A stretch of DNA of 64,000 nucleotides from Apus apus (Eukaryota > Chordata > Aves > Apodiformes > Apodidae), in assembly GCF_020740795.1 (NCBI RefSeq), contig NC_067285.1, forward strand, positions 97,733,152-97,797,151. The letters run 5' to 3'. Shown piece by piece: positions 26,301 through 36,300 of this stretch. The position numbers and the translations under genes are program-made. Positions within the stretch are counted from its first letter, which is position 1. Every line of letters begins with the position of its first letter. Below the pieces are notes generated by a model, which made no database searches, was not told the origin of the DNA, and saw nothing but the letters and a program-made list of their open reading frames with translations.

Positions 26301-27435
26301 GAATCATAGAATCATTTGGTTGGAAAAGACCTTTAAGGTAATCTAGTCCAACTGTTAATCTAGCACACTGCTACCTCCACCACTATACCATGTCCATAAG
26401 CACCACATCTACAAATCTTTTAAATACCTCCAGGAATGGTGGCTCCACCACTTCCCTGGGTAGCCCGTTCCAGTGCCTGACAACACTTTAAATAGAAAAC
26501 TTTTTCTAATATCCAAAGTAAACCTCCCCTGGCACAAGTTTAGGCCATTTCCTCTTGTTCTATTTGCTTGTTACCTGGGAGAAGAGACCAATCCCCACAC
26601 TACAACCTCCTTCCAGGTAGCTGTAGAGAGCAGTAAGGTCTCACCTCAGCCTTCTTTTCTCCAGACTAAAGAACTCCACTTGCCTCAGCCAGTCCTCAAA
26701 GAACTTGTTCTCCAAAACCTTCACCAGCTTGGTTGATCTTCTCTGGACATGCTCCAGCACCTCAATGTCCTTCTTGCAGTGAAGGGCCCAGAACTGCACA
26801 CAGTCCTCAAAGTGCGGCCTCACCAGTGCCAAGTACAGGGGCATGATCATCTCTCTACTCCAGCTGGCCACGCTATTTCTGATGTACACCAGGATGCTGT
26901 TGGCCTTCTTGGCCACCTGGGCACACTGCTGTCTCAAATTCAGCCAGCTGTTGACTCACACCTCCAGGTCTTTTTCCTCAGGGCAGCTTTCAAGCAACAC
27001 TTCCCCAGGCCTGTAGCATTGCATGAGGTTGTTGTGATCCAAGTGCACGACCTGGCACTGAGCCTTGTTGAACTTCATACAATCGGTCTTGGCCCATCAG
27101 TTCAGCCTGTCTAGATCCCTCTGTAGAGCCTTCCTACCCTCAAGCAGATCAACACTCCCACCAACTTGGTGTCACCTGCAAACTTTCTGATGGTTCACTC
27201 CATTCCCTCACCCAGATCAGTGATACAGGTATTAAAGTGAACTGGTCCCAACACTGAGCCCTGGGGAACACCACTTGTGACCGGCTGCCAACTGGATTTA
27301 ATTCCATTCACCAGAACTATTTGGTTCAGGCCACCCTGCCAGTTTTTTACTCAGCAAAGAGAACACCCTTCCAAGCCGCTCCCAAGCCATGCACAGCCAA
27401 TTTCCCTAGCAGAATGCTGTGGGAATTGGTGCACA
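26301..27435 (-). mobile_element. CR1 LINE, about 1.1 kb, antisense
   Basis: It opens with the tail units AATCATAGAATCA and runs through the antisense of the CR1 reverse transcriptase C-terminal half. A - strand frame at 26641-26937 shows [20 protein letters not shown] and ends [10 protein letters not shown], both CR1 signatures. Further in are the antisense of the KFA(D/G)DTKL and VPQGSVLG motifs near 27170-27265. The copy is 5'-truncated and broken by frameshifts. Its 3' end directly abuts the solo LTR. Confidence 0.95.
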
Positions 27436-28622
27436 TGCAGTCCTTGTTTAGCTTTGCTCTTCCAATTCTTTCTCCAAACAGAACTTCCAGTAAGGTACTT
27501 TTAATGATTAAATCTTTATTACTATTTCTCTTTCTAGTAAGAAGTTGATAAGGGCCCAGCACTTGTGTTTTACTGAATGTTGAAAACCAAAATATAGTCA
27601 CACTAACAAATTACTAAAATACAAATACAGAGCAAAACAAAAATTGAAAGTTTAAATCAACACTTCTTGGCTGATTATTTAATCGGAACTAGTGACTCAA
27701 ATCACCTGCTCTACATCCTGGTTTCTCTTTCCTACCATTTTCATAATACAGCCTGTCTCCAGTGACAGCCTTTTAAAAAGCCGAATTAACATACCACAAT
27801 TACACAACTAAAAGTTTCTTCAGAATACACAAAAACTTACATGACACTTACAGGAAAAGCCTGTTTGTACAATGCAAATCATTAAAACCTGAAATGGCCC
27901 TAGAAGACGAAAAATGCCATAGAAAGAAAATTTACTGATTTTTAAAGTGCCAGCTTATGATCACAAAACTCTAATCACACATTTCTAACCATCAGAAAAA
28001 TAAAAATCAAAAACAAGTACGTTCTTGACACTAGCACTGTATGTCACAAAATAGTGCTAGCAGCGTCAACCTTTGAAACATACAGTTGCTCACAGTGCAA
28101 ACAGACATGTTGCTAATAACAAAATAAGTATTTTCGCAGAAAATTCAGAACGAGTTGAGGGGCATCAAGGACTGGAAAAACCGAGAGGGTCAAACAGCAA
28201 AGATCTGGAAATACACCACAAACCGACACTGATGAACCTTGTGAAACATTAAAAGACCCAGCAAGACGATGAGGAAGGGCACGTCCCTCTCGGGACCCCT
28301 CTCCCCTCCCCACAGCTCCCACTCCCTCGCAGGAAGCGCCGACCCAGAAGGACACAGGAGAGTGCCGGGCCGACAGGCAGCGGGTCCCCTCTTCTTACGG
28401 GCCCCTCGGGAAGGGCGGCCGCGCAGCTCCCGAGGCCTGGCTGCGGGGCTGAGCCGCTGCTCGGCGGCCTTACCCGGGGCCCGAGCCTGCCCAGCAGCCC
28501 TGCCCGGCCGCACCCACAGCCCTTCACCCCTTCACCCGCCGCACCCGCACCCCTCCACCCGCCGCACCGCACCCCTTCACCTGCCGCGCAGGCAGCTCCG
28601 CGCCCGGCGGCGCTTCCTGCCG

Positions 28623-28636
28623 GTTGCCAGGGAAAC
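28623..28636. promoter_or_regulatory. RFX X-box motif
   Basis: The 14-bp sequence GTTGCCAGGGAAAC fits the RFX-factor X-box, an imperfect palindrome of GTTGCC, a 2-bp spacer and (A/G)GNAAC. X-boxes in proximal promoters mark ciliary genes. PACRGL belongs to the PACRG family, whose founding member is an axonemal microtubule protein, so the site is in the expected place and context. Confidence 0.75.
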
Positions 28637-28653
28637 TACGGGCCGCTGAGAGC

Positions 28654-28658
28654 CCAAT
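28654..28658 (+). promoter_or_regulatory. CCAAT box
   Basis: CCAAT occurs in AGCCCAATATT, 18 bp beyond the X-box, in the core of the CpG island. It reads as ATTGG on the PACRGL strand. It is a plausible NF-Y site. RFX and NF-Y sites are often close together. Confidence 0.5.
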
Positions 28659-28697
28659 ATTCCTCTGCCGCCCGAGCCCGGGGACGCGTTAAGGGGA

Positions 28698-28707
28698 GCA
28701 TGCGCGG
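28698..28707. promoter_or_regulatory. Partial NRF1-like site
   Basis: GCATGCGCGG resembles one arm of the NRF1 palindrome (GCGCATGCGC). It is a weak call, noted because it sits in the CpG island. Confidence 0.3.
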
Positions 28708-28750
28708 CGGGGGCCGCGGGCGCGGACAGACTGACGCGCTGCCCGGGATT

Positions 28751-28852
28751 CGTCCTGGGCAGCGTCCTGGGCAGCATCCTGGGCAGCATCCTGGGCAGCG
28801 TCCTGGGCAGCATCCTGGGCAGCGTCCTGGGCAGCATCCTGGGCAGCATCCT
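28751..28852. repeat. 12-bp GC-rich minisatellite
   Basis: Eight and a half tandem copies of C(G/A)TCCTGGGCAG, with the second base of each unit alternating irregularly between G and A and no other difference. The array lies in the CpG island upstream of PACRGL. As 12 is a multiple of three, all six frames stay open through it, which explains the overlapping open frames here. Confidence 0.97.
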
Positions 28853-28975
28853 CTGCGCTGGGGGCTCTGGCGGCGGGGCTGCGGGGCCGCTTGGCGCTGG
28901 GAGGTGTCGGGGAGCGGAGGCACCACCTTCAGTTCCTCCGAGCTTCAGCGCTCGCTGGAGACAGAGGGAAAATGT

Positions 28976-31900
28976 GATTAAAAGGCTCATATTTTTAAAC
29001 CTACCGTATGTGTTTGTGATTAGAATGGAGATGATACGTTTTCAGGTGGCGTCGCCGCTCATTTTTATCCACTTTCTTAATACCTTAATAGCTTTCTTAA
29101 TAGTTTTCCCTGGGAAAACAGGATTTGGGAAATACTTTATTTTGCTTTTATTTTCACGTGACAGAAGTATGACTTTCAGGGATGGGGCCACATTCCCATT
29201 GTGATAATTTTTGTTCCAAAAAAAATGATAGGTCATTTTTAGTTTATTTTTTTTCAGATAACCCACTCAAAGGATACTGATATCCTGCCACAAACACAAT
29301 ATTTGTTTATAAGCCATCACATCTGAACAGAGTCAATGACTTTTTGGGTAAAAGGTTTATTATTTTTTCTCTCTCTCTGTGGATCCTGTGAATCATCACA
29401 GTGCCTTCTTGCTTTCTGTGAGAGATGTTTATTCTTTCATGCACTCAACAATACATTAAGCAAGACATTTTCTTGGTTTGCTTAAATTGTGGGGGATGTA
29501 GTCTTCCCACCGTTGCATTCTTTATCACTTCTGTAATTTATAATGGGGGAGCCTGAATGGGACTTTAGAAATGGGTAAGAGAGGCTGTTCTGTCAGTTTT
29601 CCACAAAAAAAAAAAAACAAACCCAAAACAAAACAACAAAAAGCCAACCAACCAATGAACAAAACAAAACAAAAAAAACAACAGGAAAATCCACTGACAC
29701 TGCTGAAAAGTAGTTGTTGACTACCTGAAAACTTCAGTCGTCATTACATTTTGGCCAATGCTGGCATTTCCTAATTAATTTTATACAACATAAATTATTT
29801 TTATCTGCCAATAATGTGAACTTCTAAGTGAGGACGTTTGCAGAGTTGAAGTAGGGCTGCATAACTGAATGCCTTTGAAATGAATTAATGCAAGAGATGT
29901 TTTGGAAATACAGAAGGAAAAATTATAAAACTAGTGCTGGAGAAGGGAAGATTTATGTTTTATTTCTGTTTTAACTAAACCCAACAGGCATTACAGTACT
30001 TTCACAAAATTGTTTCACTGTTCCACAATTCTATAGGCCATAGAGGAATGGATATCTTTTTATTCATAAATCTAACAAACTGGTAAATGATCTCAGAAAA
30101 AAATCCAGTATTTGTAAATCAGACCATGCAAGTCTTGGAAAATCACACTACGAAGTGCAAACCAGCATGCTCATTTCCACAGTGAGAAAACAGAACTGCT
30201 TTTTCTGAGCAAGGTTTATTCATAGTTCAGTTTTAGTACCATTGTATAAATATAGCTGCTATAATTGCTGTGTGAGTACAGAACAGACTAAAGCTGCATT
30301 CAGACGTGGAGGAAAGTAGTAGCACAGTTCCTAAGTCAGCAGGAGGTATGAAAGCAAAATACCCCTGATGAGCTCTGTGGAGTCAGCAGCTCCCACTGAG
30401 CTCCTGGAGGCACAGGAGCGACTGGGTTATAAAAGGACGAGTAGGACTCTGGTCTCTGTGCTAGTGCAGGGCTTAGTTCTGTGTTCAGTCAGTTTCCCAA
30501 AAAATGCTACATAAAAGCCTGTTATGGTACAGTGGTGTATGTGGTATGACAGGAGTCCTGCTATACTTTGAATGTCGACTCTATGAACTGCACTGCTTGC
30601 TGTGCTGAGAGGTGTGAGATGTGTGAAATCCGGGTCTGAGAGATACTCGGCACGTTGTGGATGCCGGGTAGACGTATCCCTCCATTTAATCTCTTGGGGC
30701 ATTTTTTCTCTTCATCTCATCAACAACTCACTACATCTGTCTCTCAGGCTCCTTCAGGCATGAGGTCCTACCTAGGGGTGCTGGCCTGTCTTTGGTGCAG
30801 CACCAGCACATCCCACCCAGCACAAGGCATCATTGCATGCTTGCAGAGATACACCCTGGCCCTGTGCCACATGTCTGCAAGGTTCAAGCACCTGAGTGCT
30901 GGGAACCTGCTGGTGATTTGGGGTGGGATCGACTCTTCTGTGCAGGAGCCTGATTCTCTCATTTCCCCATAGGAGAAACACAGACTCAAGTAATCCTGAA
31001 TTCCTAGAATTGGTTAGAATGAAACTACCCTCCTAGGCTAGGGATATCTTTTTCTAATTCACATGTCAAGAGCTGGGAAAAGAGAAATCCTAAGGGTCAA
31101 ACACACATTCAGTCTCTTCTGATTCCTGCTGTGAAATCTTAAAATGTTTTTTATTATATTTTGCCTATAAATTTGCAGCTCCCTTGCTCCTTGAGTAGCT
31201 TCTTCATTACTATACCAGGCCTTGGATTTTCTAAAATCTTGCTGAATATACATGGGGAAACATGGATCAAAATACTTGTAAAAAAAAGTGTTTGTTTAAA
31301 ATAAAATACTTTTTCGTATTGTGTTCCAGTATTTTTTATAGGTGTAATAGGAATAGCCTGTAACATTTTAAACATATTTGGTGGATGGACAATTTAGAAG
31401 GAAAAATACTGTAAAATCTGTGCTGTGTATAGATCAACAAACTATAACAAATGTTCACATTTTTCTCCGTCATGATAGTACCACTTTATAGTCTTAAATA
31501 TGTCATGAGCTACTATTATTAGTTTACTTGTGTAGCATTAGCTCCAGCTATTACGAGTTTCTCCATTTATGTATTTGTTAGTTTGTTTAATTTAACTGCC
31601 ATAAACCTTTCAAAATGCATTAATATAAATAAAAGATAAACAGATTCATAATTTGCAATGAGTTTCTATTGTGAAAATAAAAGCAGACACTTGCGTATGT
31701 GAGTAGGTTCAGGTGAACCTATAGAAATCTGAAAATGAAAGCAAGCCCTGGACTGATTACTTACTTTTTCATAATAACAATACTCAACCCGTTTAAATAG
31801 AACCAATGATTAATTAATTATCCACCCCTCCTGATAAAACCAATATGCAATCTAAGTTATTTTTTAATTAGTCACAGTTAAATAGTTCATTACTGAGGGA

Positions 31901-32100
31901 GAGAGGAATTCACCAAAGCAAAACTGATTCTGAGGCTTATGCTATATTTAACTAAATGCAAGAATCTTACTATATTCTGTAATATTGATCTAAGGATACA
32001 CAAACTTATATATTTTGAGATTATTTTAGAAGTTTCTTAACAAAGTGCAGTTTTATCCCCAGTTGGGGACTAACAACTCTTACAATCTAGTAACAACAGA
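28976..32100. other. Intergenic region, no gene seen
   Basis: AT-rich sequence between the PACRGL promoter and a CR1-linked microsatellite. It holds an A/C-rich tract at about 29604-29690 and a TATA-box-like octamer at 30428-30435. Open frames around 30.4-31.0 kb on both strands overlap each other and show no recognisable domain. No gene is called. Confidence 0.6.
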
Positions 32101-32145
32101 AAGGGAAGGGAAGGGAAGGGAAGGGAAGGGAAGGGAAGGGAAGGG
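32101..32145. repeat. (AAGGG)9 microsatellite
   Basis: Nine perfect AAGGG units, giving nine G-runs of at least three bases on the + strand and a strong quadruplex-forming pattern with 2-base loops. It directly joins the 3' end of an antisense CR1 fragment. Confidence 0.98.
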
Positions 32146-32285
32146 GAACATGCTGAGTTGCAAGGGACCCATCAGGATATCAAGTCCAACTTCTGGCCCT
32201 GTGTAGGGCACCCCAAGAATCACACCATGTGCCTGAGATCATCATCAAAACACTTCTTGAACTCAGGCAGATCAAAACCTGGTTC
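32143..32285 (-). mobile_element. CR1 LINE 3' fragment (antisense)
   Basis: ATGCTGAGTTGCAAGGGACC, TCAAGTCCAACTTCTGGCCC and CACCATGTGCCTGAGA are phrases of the 3' region of the CR1 C/Y type in antisense orientation. Only about 140 bp are kept. The expected octamer tail is replaced by the AAGGG tract. Confidence 0.85.
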
Positions 32286-33280
32286 CTCAATTCAACATAC
32301 TTGGTAATTCTTTTTATTTCTCCAGTAACTTTGAAAAACTAGACACTATCACTGGTCTCAGTAAGTGTGCATTTAAAACTGAAGTCTCTAGGAGTGTTTT
32401 CCTTAGAGAATCTTCAAATATCATTCCCCAGAGCTTTTTTCCTGACTTAACCTCTCTACATCCTTTATAAATAGTATTCTATAAAAGAGAAGTTATTTTA
32501 CAGGGTTTGGCAGTAAATGTGAGCTACAGAGCAGACTGTAGACACCTAATTGTAGTTTTCAGGTTCCTCTGCAAAGATTTACACTCTCCAGGTGCTTTCA
32601 TTGACAAGTGCTGTATCAGATAATTAGTTCCGTGCTTGTCAGAAGTTGATGGGCCAGTGAATAGTCCCTTATGTCCTCAGTTAAAATTGGTGTGAAACAA
32701 TTCCATTTCAGTTGAGCAAGTCCAGCTAACAGTCCGTAGATACTACTAGACTGCTTTATTTTTTTCTGTAATACACCAGAAGTTACTTGATTGCCTATTA
32801 TGAAGTGCCAAATTGGTGTAAGGACTTTGGATTAGCAGATCAAAGTCCCGAATAAAACCCAGTCACACTCCCAAGAAGCAGACTGACCCACAGGAATACT
32901 TTCAGGTTTTGATGCTGCAGAAGAACAAAAATGTGTACACGTATAACACTCAAATTTAGGAACTGAATGAGACTCCTAATGGGCATCATGGAGTACACAG
33001 GTCTCTAACAATAGCATGCAGACATGGTGCTTTGGGTGTAATTCTTGGGCTAAGGTGCAAGGCTGAGCAAAATCTTACTTATTGACATGTTTAGAGTATT
33101 TCTGCAATAGTTTGGTCATGCTTTTATTTCTGTCGTACCCATGGCCAGACAAAACTTATGTTCCTATCTCCTGTAGTTAGCTAATATTATCAGGAGCCAA
33201 AACAGATCCCTTATACCCACCCATCAATGAACTACACTACCTCAGAAATGAAATTGGAATTAAAATGAAACATGTCAGGA

Positions 33281-33303
33281 TTTTTTTTTTTTTTTTTTTT
33301 TTT
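33281..33303. repeat. T23 homopolymer
   Basis: A run of 23 T bases in intergenic DNA. Confidence 0.95.
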
Positions 33304-36300
33304 CCTGATTCTTCTACATTTTCACATTCCCATCAATAATGGCAGTTTGAATTTGTTCTGTATTCTGGTAATGCCAGTTGCTCAGGAAGGACAATTCATT
33401 CTATTGCCAGACGGTGGCACGATCACAGCTGCTTCTTAAAAAGTGCTCTGCTTATTTGTGGAGAGAGATCCATTCCTACTAGTACAGTAAAAAAAGTAAG
33501 AGTTAGGAACCTATATTTCTGTGAGTCCTTGAGTCTTTGAGAACCTAAATGTGAGTTTTATGATACTTGATTTCCTTCCTCCCTGCTGATCCCTGGAATC
33601 TGAGTGACTCAGTCCCAGTTTGTTTCAGGAGTCCTTACCACAGCAAGCTGATAGTTAAATACCCAAGAACAAGATTCACAGAAAATACCAAAGTTGAGCA
33701 GGCAGTGACCAGCATTAGCTCATGGAAAATGTTAAGGAGAAAGCTGCGATTTCAGAGAAAAGTAGGTGCCAGGTAGTTGAGGGAAGAAAAGAGGCAGTTG
33801 GATATATATTTGTGAATTCTTTTCTGGAATTCACAATGTTCAAATCGTTCAAAACTAACAAATGTTTTGAAAGTAGATCTAGAAGGCTCACTGGGTTATG
33901 GATAACTGAGGTTCGAAAACCTGTTTTTTCCTGGTTTGAAGCATAGTCTTGAAACCCAGGCTCTCTTACCTCTCAAAACTGACAAACACATAGTGATATA
34001 TCCAAGTGTTATTATCAACTGCTTTAGGATATTCCAATGATATTATGAACTGTCCTAGAGTACCAATTTTTATTATAATTAGGCATTTCACTGACAAGGT
34101 GCAGGTACCTGTAAGTAGAAGCACAGAGAGAGAATGTGTCTATGAGCATAGCAATCCTGAAAGTTGTAGTACTCCATGCCCCTTGATAATAGTGAGAACT
34201 AGAATCAACACATTCTCTATATAAACCAGAATTTACCTTTAAAAAAATTGACAGGATATTCAAAGATGACTACTTTATCACTTTGTTTGCATTGAGGAAT
34301 GTTCACCACTGTTTTATATTGCAGGTAGTTTTACATTGTGAATGCCACACTATGCAAATAAAAAAGAAGTAGGGTGGCCTGTCTCTTTGCCCTACAGAGA
34401 ATGCCATTATTCTCTTCCTGCTGATTTTTGTGAAGCTGGAATTTGCTTTTAGGCATACAAAAACGTTTTTGAGGGATAACGTTCTTTAACTGCAAGACAG
34501 ACATGCACGGGCTTTAACTGTGCTCACCAAATGATTTCTCTATAAGTATTTGAAAATAAAAACTCACTACTAAATTTATTAGGCAAGATAAGTATAATTT
34601 TAATTCTCCTGAGGGAAATACTTAAGTTGAAAACTTGTAGCTGATTGTTAGGGGGCTGCTATGAGCTGTCTGACTTTTTCCCTATCAGGATTGCATACGG
34701 AAAAAAAACCAGTTCTGAGGCACTTGCTGCAGTTTTGTATTTTCCCACTTGGTGGCAATCATTCCCTGTCTTTCCTTCGCACTTCCGCTCTCTCTCCGGG
34801 AAAGCTGCTGCTTTGCATTCTGCAGCCTTTCTCGGTTTGGGGAAAGAAACGAGGAAAATGAAAGTTTTCTGTTCCTTCAAATATCAAAGGTGGCAAGATA
34901 GAAGAGCTTGTTAAGTGGAGGTGGAAGTATTTCATAGTTCAGTTGTCAGAAAAATTGTGTTCTTTGTTAGGAAACCTTTTACGAATTTTATCCTACTGTA
35001 GGGGACAGATCAGTAGTCATATATAAAGCATTGATTAAAAGCAAGTTTGCTGGACTTTATAGCCCTGCACAGAAGGACGTAAATAATAATAAATGTGGAA
35101 AAGTCCTCCATGAATTCACAAGACATCATGAGAGCATTTTTCTCTCTCCTTTTTTATTTTCAATTTTTTTAAATTTATTTATTTTCCCTTCCAGGAACAT
35201 GAATAAATCCACATCGTTTGGACTTCTTGGTCTACAGAGAACATGCTTGGGCAGGGGTGTTGTTGCTATGCAAAGGTGTCTGCAGAAGCTGTAGCTGGGT
35301 ACAATGTTGTTTTCCTCAGTCCATGAAGTTCCTTTTTCTGGATCAGACACAGGGGAGAGCTGCAGGAAGAGCATCAGGCTGTGTTCTGAGGCACACACAG
35401 CTTGGATGTACTGCTTCACAAAAGCATTTAATGTCTCCCACACACCAAGCACAGCTGGCACTTGAGATAACAAGTCCAGGCATGGCAAGACAATTTTCTT
35501 TGTTTATGATACAGATAAAGTTTGAAAGACTGACTTAAGGTCTATAGGACTCAATTCAAGTTGGTTGCTGAGAACTAGTAACAGGCTAGGAATACTGGCT
35601 GTAGTGAGGAGGATGGGAGCTGTGGTAACAATCATGATTAAATAATACAGATAGGCTCAAAGCTGCTGGTGGCTGTAATAGTTTTAATCTTTTCTCTTTT
35701 CAGAAAGTGGTGTAGCAACAGCCCACAGGCCCTCTGTCCTGCCCACACGGGAGTAGCAAGTGGAGGAGTAAGGCTTGCTCTACTGGATTTTGGAAGAGGA
35801 TGAATTAAAGCCTCTTTATAAAACAAACGAAGAAACAAGCAAACCAGGAAAATAAGAAGAAAAATATGATTTTTCCAGGAAAGTGTGGGGGGGTGGGCAA
35901 GCAGAGGGGGTAGTGCAGTGGGGTTCCAATTGAGGGCAGTGAGAATGGATGCATGAATGGATGTAGAAGGCAGGGGTGGTAATTAAAAATTAGGGCATCA
36001 GAAGGGAACTTCAAGCAGAGCGCAGCAAAGCCTTTGACTTCATGACTTGTAGAATTCCTCTGTTCATGGATTGTAGTTCCTCTAATTCTGACATAATTTG
36101 GGTTTTCCACAGTTCTACTTTCTGATATGAGAAGAGATCTGGAAAGATAAACTAGAGGATGGGAAAGATTTGGAGGAGAAGCTACATAACAAAGCAGAGG
36201 GAAGAGTGGTGGGGAGATAAGCTTTTGATATTTTCCTCATCATAGTACACCTTTGTAGTCCTTATTTGAAAGAGTAGAATATCAGCATGTGTATTTTTGA

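Larger units (their letters stand above)
24566..28580 (-). other. PACRGL: PACRGL 5' intron with solo LTR and CR1
   Basis: This is the 4-kb intron between the putative noncoding exon 1 and the first identified coding exon. It is filled for about half its length by an ERVL-like solo LTR (about 25.31-26.29 kb) and an antisense CR1 (about 26.30-27.43 kb). The remaining parts show no exon that could be recognised as the PACRGL N-terminus. Confidence 0.65.
28581..28700 (-). other. PACRGL: Putative noncoding exon 1 of PACRGL
   Basis: The exon is inferred from a consensus donor at 28581/28580 on the - strand within the CpG island. The only ATG in the first 120 bp (28700-28702 on -) gives a 21-residue frame that stops, so this exon is probably 5'UTR. 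Its start is not determined. Confidence 0.4.
28275..28975. promoter_or_regulatory. PACRGL: CpG island promoter of PACRGL
   Basis: GC content and CpG density rise sharply here compared with the AT-rich surroundings, over about 700 bp. The island lies just upstream (on the - strand) of the PACRGL coding exons. It contains a strong - strand donor (GGCAG|GTGAAG at 28581/28580) that would end a noncoding exon 1, plus the X-box, the CCAAT box and the minisatellite listed separately. Long open frames on both strands are an effect of high GC, not genes. The start site is inferred to lie between about 28600 and 28900. A divergent transcript on the + strand is possible but no exon was found. Confidence 0.8.

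Noticed and set aside
26749..27114. A 121-codon + strand open frame
   Set aside because: It is the antisense of the CR1 reverse transcriptase. The - strand carries the real motifs.
28190..28990. Several overlapping open frames of 76-137 codons on both strands in the CpG island
   Set aside because: They arise from high GC and from the 12-bp repeat, which cannot create stops. They overlap on opposite strands and encode low-complexity proline/arginine/glycine stretches.
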